Shown here: one piece after another, positions 48,734-58,383 of the stretch | Numbering within the stretch: the stretch's first letter is position 1 | Layout of the letters: every line of letters starts with the position of its first letter | Assembly: GCF_019375475.1 (NCBI RefSeq) | Contig: NZ_JAHXGQ010000009.1 | Span: 62,001-126,000, forward strand | Reading direction: 5' to 3' | Source of the DNA: Saccharothrix obliqua | Lineage (GTDB): Bacteria; Actinomycetota; Actinomycetes; Mycobacteriales; Pseudonocardiaceae | DNA: 64,000 nt | Made by a program: the position numbers and the translations under genes | The notes under the pieces: generated by a model | Told to the model about the DNA's origin: nothing | Seen by the model: only the letters and a program-made list of their open reading frames with translations | The model's database searches: none

Positions 48734-50008
48734 TCACCGGAACACGGTCGGGATGGCGGGTTCGCCGCGCGACAGCTTCAAGCCCTCCCACGGCACCGTC
48801 ACCAGCGCCGCCCGCAGCCGGTCGCGGCTCTCCGCCAACGCGTCCAGCCCGGGCACGCGCGTGCCGCCACGCATCAGCGGCACCGGCAGGACCCGGTCGT
48901 GCGGGCCCAGCTCCGGCGTCTCCGCCACCGGGTGCACGACCTCCTCCAACGCCGTCCCGGTGTCCTTGTGCCGCCGCACCGCGCTCTTGCCGCCGCCGCG
49001 CGACTCCTTGTGCGAGCTGCGCTTGGCCACCGGCCGCCCGGCCACCTCGACCAGCTTGTAGACCATCCCGGCGGTCGGCGCGCCCGAACCCGTCACCACC
49101 GACGTGCCCACGCCGTACGCGTCCACCGGCTCGGCGCGCAACGCCGCGATCGCGTACTCGTCCAGGTCGCCGGACACGACGATCCGGGTGTTCCGCGCGC
49201 CCAGCGCGTCCAACTGGTCCCGCGCCTGCCGGGCCAGCACGCCCAGGTCGCCCGAGTCGATCCGCACCGCGCCCAGCTCCGGCCCGGCGACCTCCACGGC
49301 GGTCTTGATCCCGGCCGTGATGTCGTAGGTGTCGACCAGCAGCGTGGTGCCCGCGCCCAGCGCCGCGACCTGGCTGCGGAACGCCTCCTCCTCGCTGTCG
49401 TGCAGCAGGGTGAACGCGTGCGCGCACGTGCCGGCCGTGGGGATGCCGTGCCGGCGGGCCGCCTCCAGGTTCGACGTCGCCGTGAAACCCGCCAGGAACG
49501 CCGCCCGCGCCGCCGCGACCGCCGCCTCCTCGTGCGTGCGCCGGGAACCCATCTCGATCATCCGGCGGCCGTTCGCGGCGCTCACCATCCGCGCCGCCGC
49601 CGACGCGATCGCGCTGTCGTGGTTGAGCACCGACAGGGCCAGCGTCTCCAGCACCACGCCCACGCCGAACGGGGCGCGCACGGACAGGATCGGCGAACCC
49701 GGGAAGTACAGCTCGCCCTCCGGGTAGCCGTCGACGTCGCCGGTGAACCGGTAGTCCGCGAGCCACGCCAGGGTCGCCGGGTCCACCACGCCGGTGCGCT
49801 CCAGCAGCTCCAGGTCCGCCGGCTCGAAGCGGAACCGCTCGATCGCCTCCAGCAGCCGGCCGGTGCCCGCGACCACGCCGTAACGCCTGCCTTCCGGCAG
49901 CCGGCGGGCGAACACCTCGAACACGCACGGACGGTCGGCGGTGCCGTCGCGCAACGCCGCGGCGAGCATCGTCAACTCGTAGTGGTCCGTGAAGAGCGAC
50001 GTCGACAT
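48734..50008 (-). CDS. pncB: Nicotinate phosphoribosyltransferase
   Basis: 424 residues from the ATG at 50008 (MSTSLFTDHYELTML). NAPRTase features: FTDHYELTM at the N-terminus, the phosphorylated-His region and VRIDSGDLGVLARQARD for PRPP binding, plus a C-terminal lysine-rich segment. Makes nicotinate mononucleotide for the Preiss-Handler route. A TACGCT hexamer 8 nt before the ATG suggests a leaderless mRNA. Position matches Rv1330c. Confidence 0.95.
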   Translation of the reverse strand: MSTSLFTDHYELTMLAAALRDGTADRPCVFEVFARRLPEGRRYGVVAGTGRLLEAIERFRFEPADLELLERTGVVDPATLAWLADYRFTGDVDGYPEGELYFPGSPILSVRAPFGVGVVLETLALSVLNHDSAIASAAARMVSAANGRRMIEMGSRRTHEEAAVAAARAAFLAGFTATSNLEAARRHGIPTAGTCAHAFTLLHDSEEEAFRSQVAALGAGTTLLVDTYDITAGIKTAVEVAGPELGAVRIDSGDLGVLARQARDQLDALGARNTRIVVSGDLDEYAIAALRAEPVDAYGVGTSVVTGSGAPTAGMVYKLVEVAGRPVAKRSSHKESRGGGKSAVRRHKDTGTALEEVVHPVAETPELGPHDRVLPVPLMRGGTRVPGLDALAESRDRLRAALVTVPWEGLKLSRGEPAIPTVFR

Positions 50009-50016
50009 GAGGTCAG

Positions 50017-50022
50017 AGCGTA
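50017..50022 (-). promoter_or_regulatory. -10 of a putative leaderless pncB promoter
   Basis: TACGCT on the minus strand, 8 nt before the start codon. No clear -35. Confidence 0.35.
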
Positions 50023-50098
50023 GGCGGGCCCGACCCGCCGGGGCAGGAGGTGCCCCTATGGCCTCCACCACGGACCGGAACATGACACCATTGGCGGT

Positions 50099-50398
50099 AT
50101 GACCACGCCCGTCGAGCATGAGCGGACGCAGGTTGACCCGGCGCCCGCGGAGGTCCGCACCGAGGACCGCCCGTGGCAGACGCTGGTCTGGAACGACCCG
50201 GTGAACCTGATGTCCTACGTGACGTACGTGTTCCAAAAGCTGTTCGGCTACAGCCGCGACCACGCGACCAAGCTGATGCTGGACGTCCACCACAAAGGCA
50301 GGGCGATCGTGTCTTCGGGGTCGAAGGACAAGGTGGAGGCCGACGTGGCCAAGCTGCACGCGGCCGGGCTCTGGGCGACCATGCAGCGTTCGTCGTGA
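50099..50398 (+). CDS. clpS: ClpS adaptor
   Basis: 99 residues. The ClpS core is plain: [58 protein letters not shown]. It hands N-degron substrates to ClpC/ClpP. ATG at 50099; the DUF2017 gene overlaps its stop by 4 bp, as in mycobacteria (Rv1331-Rv1332). Confidence 0.95.
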   Translation: MTTPVEHERTQVDPAPAEVRTEDRPWQTLVWNDPVNLMSYVTYVFQKLFGYSRDHATKLMLDVHHKGRAIVSSGSKDKVEADVAKLHAAGLWATMQRSS

Positions 50399-50952
50399 AG
50401 AAGTGGACCCGCACGGGTGACACGGTCCTGGGCCGGTTCGACCGGCAGGAGGCCGCGGTGGTGCGCGGCCTGGTCAGCCAGATCCAGGACATGCTCCTCG
50501 CCCGCGCCGAAGAGGCGCCGCAGGACGAGCTGGCGGCGTTGACCGGCATCCGCACCGGACCGGCCACGCCGCCGGACGACCCGATCCTGGGTCGCCTGCT
50601 GCCCGACTTCCACCGGCTGGACCCGGACGCGCCGGACCCGGCCGAGGTCGACTCGGCGAACGCGCTGCGCTCCCTGCACGAACCGGAGCTGCTGGACCGG
50701 AAGACCGGTGCGGCGGCGGTGGTGCTGGCGACGTGCCCGCCCGACGGCGGTGAGGTGCGGCTGGCCCCGGAGCAGGCCGAGTCGTGGCTGTCCGCGCTCA
50801 ACGACGTCCGGTTGGCCCTCGGCACGGCGCTGGACGTGCAGGAGGACATGCCGGACGAGCTGCCGCCGGACGACCCGCGCTCGCCGCACCTGGGCGTCTA
50901 CCACTGGCTCACGTGGGTGCAGGAGACGCTGGTCGAGGCGGTCGTCGGCTGA
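50395..50952 (+). CDS. DUF2017 protein
   Basis: 185 residues, GTG overlapping clpS. All-helical soluble protein of the DUF2017 family (Rv1332-like) with [19 protein letters not shown] near the C-terminus. Function unknown; its constant place behind clpS suggests a link to Clp proteolysis. Shares one base with the next gene's ATG. Confidence 0.88.
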   Translation: MKKWTRTGDTVLGRFDRQEAAVVRGLVSQIQDMLLARAEEAPQDELAALTGIRTGPATPPDDPILGRLLPDFHRLDPDAPDPAEVDSANALRSLHEPELLDRKTGAAAVVLATCPPDGGEVRLAPEQAESWLSALNDVRLALGTALDVQEDMPDELPPDDPRSPHLGVYHWLTWVQETLVEAVVG

Positions 50953-51551
50953 TGCTGTTCGGCACGGCGCCGGGTGTGTCCGTGCTGCTCGCGCCGGACG
51001 GCGCGGTCGCGGGCGTGGACGTCCGCGGCGCGCCGTGGGGCACCCGTGAACTCGACCTGCTGGACCCGTCCGCGCTGGTCGACCGCGTGCACGCGGTCGT
51101 GCTGGCGGACGGGCCCGCGTCGGCGCGCGGTGTCGTGGGGTGGCTCGCCGAGCACCACCGCGGTTTCCGGGTGGGCGACCGGCCGCACGAGGTGGTGCCC
51201 ATCGTGCCCGCCGCGGCGGTCGGCGCGGACCCGGTGGACCGGGGTCGCGCGGCGTGCGTGGCGGCCGGGCCCGCGGTGCCGGAGGCCGTGGTGCTGGTCG
51301 GCGACACGGCCGCGGCGCTGGTCGTGGTGGACGCCGCGCTGGACAAGGCCGCGTGCCGCCGGGTCGCGGTGTCCGCCCACGACGGCCTGGTGCGTGCGGG
51401 CGTGCACCTGCCCGCCGCGGTGTTCGCCGTCGCCACCGGCGTCCCGACCGGCGTGCCGCTCGACGACCTGTGCACGTGGGCGGCCGACGTCGTCGCGCGG
51501 CACGCGGGCGGCGGTCCGTTCGGCGGCCCGCAGCCGCCGCTCGCGCCCTGA
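50952..51551 (+). CDS. Shortened P1-family (DmpA-like) peptidase homologue
   Basis: 199 residues, ATG sharing a base with the DUF2017 stop. The N-terminal part has VAGVDVRGAPWGTRELDLLDP and VHAVVLADGP, and the C-terminal half VRAGVHLPAAVFAVATG, as in P1/DmpA peptidases (Rv1333 in this position). Family members are usually over 330 residues and self-cleave before a nucleophilic Ser/Thr in the middle; that middle region is missing here. Probably inactive or with a different role. Reading frame is intact. Confidence 0.7.
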   Translation: MLFGTAPGVSVLLAPDGAVAGVDVRGAPWGTRELDLLDPSALVDRVHAVVLADGPASARGVVGWLAEHHRGFRVGDRPHEVVPIVPAAAVGADPVDRGRAACVAAGPAVPEAVVLVGDTAAALVVVDAALDKAACRRVAVSAHDGLVRAGVHLPAAVFAVATGVPTGVPLDDLCTWAADVVARHAGGGPFGGPQPPLAP

Positions 51552-51644
51552 CACCCCCGTCGACCGGCCGTTTCCCGGCTCACGGGCGCACCGGGCGGGG
51601 TCACGTGCGGGTTCTCACACACCGGGACGACTTCCGCCACCACG

Positions 51645-51650
51645 TAGGAT
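51645..51650 (+). promoter_or_regulatory. -10 of a putative leaderless mec promoter
   Basis: TAGGAT exactly 6 nt before the GTG of mec. No convincing -35. Confidence 0.45.
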
Positions 51651-51656
51651 GGGGAC

Positions 51657-52112
51657 GTGCTGGTGATTCGCCGTGAACTCGTCGACGCGATGGTGGCGCA
51701 CGCCCGTCGCGACCACCCGGACGAGGCGTGCGGGATCATCGCGGGCCCCGAGGGCTCCGACCGCCCCGAGCGGTTCGTCGCGATGGACAACGCCGAGCGC
51801 TCGCCGACCTTCTACCGGTTCGACTCCGCGGAGCAGTTGCGCGTCTGGCGCGAGATGGACCGCAACGACGAGGTGCCCGTGGTCGTCTACCACTCGCACA
51901 CCGCCACCGAGGCGTACCCCTCGCGCACGGACGTCTCGCTCGCGAGCGAACCCGACGCGCACTACGTCCTGGTCTCGACCCGTGATCCGGAGCGGGACGA
52001 GGTGCGCTCCTACCGGATCGTCGACGGCGTGGTGACCGAAGAACCGGTCGAGGTCGTCGAGTCCTACATGTTCTCGCACACGGGCGCCGACGACACGCCC
52101 GACCGTCGCTGA
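51657..52112 (+). CDS. mec: CysO-cysteine metallopeptidase (Mec, JAMM/Mov34)
   Basis: 151 residues. The JAMM zinc motif is complete: E in the N-terminal half, then HSHTATEAYPSRTD (H-x-H-x7-S-x2-D). It releases cysteine from the C-terminus of the CysO-cysteine adduct formed by CysM, the pathway known in M. tuberculosis (Rv1334). Followed by cysO and cysM on the same strand. Confidence 0.94.
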   Translation: MLVIRRELVDAMVAHARRDHPDEACGIIAGPEGSDRPERFVAMDNAERSPTFYRFDSAEQLRVWREMDRNDEVPVVVYHSHTATEAYPSRTDVSLASEPDAHYVLVSTRDPERDEVRSYRIVDGVVTEEPVEVVESYMFSHTGADDTPDRR

Positions 52113-52166
52113 CGCGCAGCCGTCCGCTCCATCTCCCGAAACCCGGCTCCTCTCGGAGGTTCCAGC

Positions 52167-53391
<1,225 letters not shown>

Positions 53392-53394
53392 TGT

Positions 53395-53422
53395 CGGGGA
53401 GCCCGGCGGGCCGGGCTCCCCG
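53395..53422. terminator. Hairpin terminator after cysM
   Basis: Perfect 12-bp stem CGGGGAGCCCGG/CCGGGCTCCCCG with a 4-nt loop directly after the cysM stop and 16 bp before the stop of the convergent deacetylase gene; usable by both. Confidence 0.85.
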
Positions 53423-53437
53423 TCGCCGCTCAGGGCG

Positions 53438-54112
53438 TCAGGGCGCGATCGCCCGGCCGTTCAGGATCCGGCCGGGGCACAGGCCCTTGTCCTTCAGGCC
53501 GCGGACGATCAGCGGCACCGCCGCCACCGTCGCCGGGTAGCCGTCGTGCATCAGCACGACATCGCCCGCCTCCGCGCCGGTGGCGGACCGCACGATCTCC
53601 TCGGTCGACTTGCCGGACCAGTCCAGCGTGTCCACCGTCCACAGCACGTGCTCCAGGCCCAACGCGCGGGCCTGCGCCTCGACGGTGGCGTTGGTGTCCC
53701 CGTACGGCGGCCGGAACAACGTCGGCACGTGCCCGGTGATCCGCCGCAGCACGTCCTGCGTGCTCGCGATCTCCTTCGCCACCTCGGAGGCGGACAGTTT
53801 GGTCAGGTACGGGTGCGACCACGAGTGGTTGGCGATCCAGTGGCGTTCCCGCGCCGTGGCGCGCACCAGCTCCGGCTCCTCCCACGCGCGGGCGCCCACG
53901 TCGAAGAACGTGGCCCGCGCGCCCGCCGCCCGCAGCGCGGCCAGCAGCGGCCGGGTGTAGTCGGCCCCGCGTGGTCCGTCGTCGTAGGTCAGCGCCACAT
54001 AACCCGTGCAGCCCCGCGCGGCATTCGCCGGGTCCACCGGCTCGGCGGCATTCGCCGGAACCACCGGCGCGAGCGCCAGCAGGGCGACCACGAGCAGAGT
54101 TCTCAACAGCAT
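53438..54112 (-). CDS. Secreted polysaccharide deacetylase (NodB domain)
   Basis: 224 residues, ATG at 54112 behind GGGGAG. Signal peptide (about 1-23, ending ANAAE), then a NodB/CE4 domain with motif 1 LTYDDGP (catalytic base Asp plus metal Asp), motif 2 HSWSHPYL (metal His pair), motif 3 RPPYGDTN and motif 4 DTLDW. Removes N- or O-acetyl groups from peptidoglycan or chitin. Not part of the mycobacterial order here, so an insertion between cysM and the rhomboid gene. Confidence 0.93.
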   Translation of the reverse strand: MLLRTLLVVALLALAPVVPANAAEPVDPANAARGCTGYVALTYDDGPRGADYTRPLLAALRAAGARATFFDVGARAWEEPELVRATARERHWIANHSWSHPYLTKLSASEVAKEIASTQDVLRRITGHVPTLFRPPYGDTNATVEAQARALGLEHVLWTVDTLDWSGKSTEEIVRSATGAEAGDVVLMHDGYPATVAAVPLIVRGLKDKGLCPGRILNGRAIAP

Positions 54113-54380
54113 CTTCGCTCCCCGGAAGTGGACGCGGCGACCGCCACCACTATCGACCGCCCGCGGGGTGCCGGACAACGGTCCGGGTCGTCTGAAATGG
54201 CCGGTCCGCCATTCGGACCCGGGTCCGCCCGGTAAACCGCGGAATTCGCTTCCGACGGGACTTCGGTGAACCGCAGTCACCGCCCGCCGAGTGGTCCGCT
54301 GAGGCATTCGAGTGAAAATCCCGCGAAGTCATTGCCGAGTGGCCCGCGAGCGTTTTCGGCAATTCACGGACGACGACTGC

Positions 54381-54386
54381 TATCGT
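54381..54386 (+). promoter_or_regulatory. -10 of a putative leaderless promoter of the first MBL gene
   Basis: TATCGT preceded by TGC (extended form), 7 nt before the ATG at 54394. Confidence 0.4.
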
Positions 54387-54393
54387 GCCGGAC

Positions 54394-55158
54394 ATGCAAT
54401 TGACGGTGCTCGGGTGCTCGGGTAGCGCACCCGGTCCGGACCTGCCCACCTCGGGTTACCTGCTGGAAGCGGGCGGCGTCCGGATCGCGGTGGAACTCGG
54501 CGGCGGCGTGTTCGGCGCGCTCCAGCGGTGCTGCGACCCGTTCCGGCTCGACGCCGTGCTGCTGTCGCACCTGCACCTCGACCACTGCGGTGACTTCAGC
54601 TCCCTCACCACCTACCTCCGCGAGCACCCCGACCGGCCCGCGGCGCACCGCAGGCTGCCGGTGTTCGCGCCGGCCCACGCGCCGAGCCGCCTCGCCGCCG
54701 CCCACGCCGCGTCCGAGGAGGAGCTGGCGACCCTGCGGCTGGAGGACACGTTCGACTTCGTGCCGCTGCGTGCCGGGCGGTTCACCGTGGGGCCGGTGTC
54801 GATCGAGGTCGCGCCCATGCGGCACATCTGCGAGGCGTACGCGTTCCGCATCACCCACGACGGGACGTCGCTGGTGTTCACCGGCGACACCGTGCCGTGC
54901 CCCGAACTGGTGGACCTGGCCCGCGGCGCGGACCTGCTGCTCGCCGACGCGGCGTGGCGGGAACAGGCCGGGCGCGCCAACTACCTGCACATGAGCGGCC
55001 GGGAGACCAGCGTCGTCGCCACCGAGGCGGGCGTCGACCGGCTCGTGCTCACCCACGTCCTGCCCTGGTCGGACCGGGACGGCGTGCTGGCCGACGCCGC
55101 CGAGGACTACGCCGGCACCGTCACGCTCGCCGAACCCGGCGCGGTCTACGTCGTGTGA
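54394..55158 (+). CDS. Metallo-beta-lactamase-fold hydrolase, Rv1339-type phosphodiesterase paralogue 1
   Basis: 254 residues. MBL metal motif HLHLDHCGD, further ligands in MRHICEAYAF, FTGDTVP and VLTHVLPW. The N-terminus LTVLGCSGSAPGP and overall length match Rv1339, which has been reported as a cyclic-nucleotide phosphodiesterase. A second, closely similar gene lies at 57556, in the canonical place behind murI. A GTG at 54385 could add three residues. Convergent with the SMP-30 gene, stops 4 bp apart. Confidence 0.88.
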   Translation: MQLTVLGCSGSAPGPDLPTSGYLLEAGGVRIAVELGGGVFGALQRCCDPFRLDAVLLSHLHLDHCGDFSSLTTYLREHPDRPAAHRRLPVFAPAHAPSRLAAAHAASEEELATLRLEDTFDFVPLRAGRFTVGPVSIEVAPMRHICEAYAFRITHDGTSLVFTGDTVPCPELVDLARGADLLLADAAWREQAGRANYLHMSGRETSVVATEAGVDRLVLTHVLPWSDRDGVLADAAEDYAGTVTLAEPGAVYVV

Positions 55159-55162
55159 GCGG

Positions 55163-55975
55163 TCAGCCCGCGAACGCGGTCGACGGCAACCCCTCGCCGG
55201 CGCCCGGCGCGACCAGCACCGCGCTTCCGCCGGTCGCCGTCACGTAGAGGTCGGTGAAGTCCGCGCCGCCGAACACGCACGCCGTCGGCTCCTCCACCGG
55301 CAGCTCCAGGTCCACGTCCACCCGGCCGTCCGGCGTGTAGCGGCGCACCGCCGACCCGCCCCGCAACGCCACCCACACCGCGCCCGCCGAGTCCACGCAC
55401 AACCCGCCCGGCAGGCCCCGGTCCACCTCGGCCAGCACGCGGCGGTTCGTCGCCTCGCCCGAATCGCGGTCGTAGTCCAGCACGTCGACCCGGCCGGTCG
55501 CCGAGTCGACGTAGTACGCGCGGGTCCCGTCCGGGCTCCACCCGACGCCGCCGCTCACCGCGACGTCGGCCAGCACGACCTTCGCGTCGCCGTTCGGCTC
55601 GACGCGCGCCAGCCAGCCGCCCGGGCCCTCGTCGTAACGCGTGGTGCCCGCCCACAGCCGTCCCGCCGGGTCGACGGCCGCGCCGCCGCCGCGCACCCCG
55701 TCGCGCGCCCAGTAGACGAGCCACGTCTTCGCGCCGTCGCGGTCCACCAGCGCCACGCCGTCACGCAGGTTCAGCACCAGGCCGCCCCGGGAGCGGGGCT
55801 TCGCCGCGCCCACGTGCTGCGGCACCGCCAGCACGGCGTCCTCCGACCGGTCCGGCGCGAACCGGTGGACCTCGCTGCGCAAGACGTCCACCCAAACGAG
55901 GGTCCCACTACCGTGATCCCACGTGGGGTCCCCGGCCAGTTCGGCGTCTCCGCGCACAGCCACTTCGATCGACAC
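55163..55975 (-). CDS. SMP-30/gluconolactonase-family protein
   Basis: 270 residues, six-bladed propeller with GDPTWDHGSGTLVWVDV, DPAGRLWAGTT, VSGGVGWSPDGTRAYYVDS and PGGLCVDSAGAVWVA, the calcium-binding and lactonase signatures. Probably hydrolyses a sugar or other lactone. No signal peptide. A TACGCT hexamer 8 nt before the GTG at 55975 suggests leaderless expression. No metabolic neighbour identifies the substrate. Confidence 0.88.
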   Translation of the reverse strand: MSIEVAVRGDAELAGDPTWDHGSGTLVWVDVLRSEVHRFAPDRSEDAVLAVPQHVGAAKPRSRGGLVLNLRDGVALVDRDGAKTWLVYWARDGVRGGGAAVDPAGRLWAGTTRYDEGPGGWLARVEPNGDAKVVLADVAVSGGVGWSPDGTRAYYVDSATGRVDVLDYDRDSGEATNRRVLAEVDRGLPGGLCVDSAGAVWVALRGGSAVRRYTPDGRVDVDLELPVEEPTACVFGGADFTDLYVTATGGSAVLVAPGAGEGLPSTAFAG

Positions 55976-55983
55976 GGGGCGAC

Positions 55984-55989
55984 AGCGTA
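55984..55989 (-). promoter_or_regulatory. -10 of a putative leaderless SMP-30 promoter
   Basis: TACGCT on the minus strand, 8 nt before the GTG; same hexamer and spacing as at pncB. Confidence 0.35.
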
Positions 55990-56135
55990 GGCGCTGATCA
56001 CCAGGGGCGCGGCGAGCCCGCCGCAGCGTTGTCCGCCAACTCGCCCGAACGAGGAGTAATCCCCATATGGGGTGATCATGCGGTTACGGAGCGGTCATGC
56101 CCCGAACGACCGTCATCCGAGACCCGGTTCGCACG

Positions 56136-56141
56136 TAGCCT
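56136..56141 (+). promoter_or_regulatory. -10 of a putative leaderless rhomboid-murI promoter
   Basis: TAGCCT exactly 6 nt before the GTG start. It would drive rhomboid, murI and the second MBL gene, which overlap one another. Confidence 0.45.
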
Positions 56142-56147
56142 GAACAC

Positions 56148-56768
56148 GTGGACCCCACGGTTGTGTCACCCGCGCCGGTGCCGCGGTCGCCGGCCAAGCG
56201 CGTCATACCGCCGAACCCGGTGCTGTCGGCCCTCGTGGTCGGCGGCTTCGTGGCGCTGCTGTACGTGATCGAGGGCATCGACACCGCGCTCGGCGGGGCG
56301 CTCGACCGCGAAGGCGTCATCCCGCGCGACTTCACCGAGTGGGACAACATCCTGTGGGCGCCCCTGCTGCACGGCGGCTGGGCGCACGTGACCAGCAACG
56401 CCGTGCCGCTGCTCCTGCTCGGCTTCCTCGCCAACTCCGGCGGGATCAAGCAGTTCCTCCAGGTCACCGCCGTCATCTGGCTGACCGGCGGGCTCGGCGT
56501 GTGGGTGATCGGGTCCACCGCCAGCCACATCGGCGCGTCCGGCCTCGTGTTCGGGTACCTGGTGTTCCTGCTGCTGCGCGGGCTGTTCACCCGGTCCGTC
56601 GCGCAGATCGCCGTCGCCGTCGTCGTGTTCGCCCTCTACGGGGCGGCGCTGTGGGGCGTGCTGCCGGGGCAGCCCGGCATCTCGTGGGAGAGCCACCTGT
56701 TCGGCGCGCTCGGCGGCGTGCTCGCCGCGTGGGGCGTCGCACGCGACAACCGGCGGGCCGCCGCGTGA
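56148..56768 (+). CDS. Rhomboid intramembrane serine protease
   Basis: 206 residues with about six membrane helices. The catalytic Ser131 sits in [10 protein letters not shown] and the His183 in SHLFGALGG; the [12 protein letters not shown] region forms the helix-2 motif. Equivalent to Rv1337 by position. Substrates unknown. Stop overlaps murI by 4 bp. Confidence 0.93.
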   Translation: MDPTVVSPAPVPRSPAKRVIPPNPVLSALVVGGFVALLYVIEGIDTALGGALDREGVIPRDFTEWDNILWAPLLHGGWAHVTSNAVPLLLLGFLANSGGIKQFLQVTAVIWLTGGLGVWVIGSTASHIGASGLVFGYLVFLLLRGLFTRSVAQIAVAVVVFALYGAALWGVLPGQPGISWESHLFGALGGVLAAWGVARDNRRAAA

Positions 56769-57559
56769 CCACCGCCGACGCGCCGATCGGCGTCTTCGAC
56801 TCCGGCGTCGGCGGCCTGACCGTCGCCCGCGCGATCATGGACCAGTTGCCGGAGGAGAGCATCCGCTACGTCGGCGACACCGCCAACGCGCCCTACGGGC
56901 CGCTGCCCATCGCGCAAGTGCGCAAGCACGCCCTCGAACACCTCGACCGGTTGGTCGAGGACGGGGTGAAGATGCTGGTGATCGCGTGCAACACGGCGTC
57001 CTCCGCGTGCCTGCGCGATGCCCGTGAGCGTTACGACGTGCCTGTTGTGGAGGTCGTGCTGCCCGCCGTGCGGCGGGCCGTCGCCACCACCCGCAGCGGG
57101 CGCGTCGGCGTCATCGGCACCCAGGGCACCATCACCTCCGGCGCCTACCAGGACGCCTTCGCCGCTGCCCGCGACATCCACGTCACCGCCGCGGCGTGCC
57201 CCCGGTTCGTCGACTTCGTGGAGCGCGGCACCACCTCCGGCCGCCAGGTGCTCGGCCTCGCCCAGGCGTACCTGGAACCGTTGCAGCGCGCGGAAGTCGA
57301 CACGTTGGTGCTCGGCTGCACCCACTACCCGCTGCTGACCGGCGTGCTCCAGATCGTGATGGGCGACGGGGTGACGTTGGTCTCCAGCGCGGAGGAGACC
57401 GTGAAGGACGTCGTGCGCCTGCTCACCGAACGCGACGAGTTCCGCGCCGGCGACCCCGACCTGCGGTTCTCGTGCACCGGTCCGGTCGAACCGTTCGCCC
57501 GGTTGGCCCGCAGATTCCTGCCCAGGCTGGAAAACGCGTCTTTCCACCCCCACGAATGA
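56765..57559 (+). CDS. murI: Glutamate racemase
   Basis: 264 residues, GTG start in the rhomboid stop. Active-site Cys in [10 protein letters not shown] and [10 protein letters not shown], and [13 protein letters not shown] with [12 protein letters not shown]. Supplies D-glutamate for peptidoglycan. Stop overlaps the ATG of the following MBL gene (ATGA). Confidence 0.96.
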   Translation: MTTADAPIGVFDSGVGGLTVARAIMDQLPEESIRYVGDTANAPYGPLPIAQVRKHALEHLDRLVEDGVKMLVIACNTASSACLRDARERYDVPVVEVVLPAVRRAVATTRSGRVGVIGTQGTITSGAYQDAFAAARDIHVTAAACPRFVDFVERGTTSGRQVLGLAQAYLEPLQRAEVDTLVLGCTHYPLLTGVLQIVMGDGVTLVSSAEETVKDVVRLLTERDEFRAGDPDLRFSCTGPVEPFARLARRFLPRLENASFHPHE

Positions 57560-58383
57560 TTTGGCACTCTCCAACGGTGCTGTTGACCATCCTCGGCTGC
57601 TCGGGCAGCCTGCCGGGGCCGCAGAGCCCCGCATCCGGCTACCTCGTCGAGGCGGACGGCTACCGGATCGGGTTGGAACTGGGCAACGGTGTGCTGGCGT
57701 CACTGCAAGCGCACTGCGACCCGTTCTCGCTGGACGCGTTGCTTTTCTCGCACCTGCACCCCGACCACTGCGCGGATTTCACCACCCTCGCCGTGATGCG
57801 CCGGTACCACACCCATCCGCCGCACGACACGACCAAACGCCGCCTACCGGTGCACGGCCCGTCCGAGGCGCCGCGCCGATTCGCCCGCGCGTACGCCGAA
57901 AGCGCCGACGAGCTGCGGACCGCCGACCTGACGGACGTCTTCGACTTCCGTTCCCTGACCCCCGAACCGTTCCGCGTGGGCCCGTTCCACATCACCGCGG
58001 CGCGCGTCGACCACCCTTGCGAGGCGTACGGGTTCCGCATCGCGACGGAGAACGCGGTGCTCGCCTTCACCGGGGACAGCGGGCCGTGCGATGCGTTGCA
58101 CGGGCTCGCTGACGGGGCGGACGTCCTGCTGTCCGAGGCGACGTGGACGCACGCCGACAACCGGCCACCCGGCACCCACCTGTCGGGCGTGCAAGCGGGT
58201 GAACTGGCGACGGCCGCCGGGGCCGCCCGCCTGATCCTCACCCACGTAGCCCCGTGGACCGCTCCGGAAGCCGTGCTGGCCGAAGCCCAGAGCCGCTTCA
58301 CAGGCCCCACCGAACTCGCCCGCCAGGGCGAGAAGTACACCGTAGACGACCCAGTGATCCGCCTGACCAGCGACGACAGTTAA
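57556..58383 (+). CDS. Metallo-beta-lactamase-fold phosphodiesterase, Rv1339 orthologue by position
   Basis: 275 residues from the ATG overlapping murI; GTG at 57577 is an alternative. [13 protein letters not shown], metal motif HLHPDHCAD, and ligands in [16 protein letters not shown] and ILTHVAPW. In M. tuberculosis this murI-linked gene (Rv1339) is reported to cleave cAMP. Its close paralogue lies 2.4 kb upstream (54394). The gene ends 7 bp before a G-quadruplex motif on the template strand. Confidence 0.9.
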   Translation: MIWHSPTVLLTILGCSGSLPGPQSPASGYLVEADGYRIGLELGNGVLASLQAHCDPFSLDALLFSHLHPDHCADFTTLAVMRRYHTHPPHDTTKRRLPVHGPSEAPRRFARAYAESADELRTADLTDVFDFRSLTPEPFRVGPFHITAARVDHPCEAYGFRIATENAVLAFTGDSGPCDALHGLADGADVLLSEATWTHADNRPPGTHLSGVQAGELATAAGAARLILTHVAPWTAPEAVLAEAQSRFTGPTELARQGEKYTVDDPVIRLTSDDS

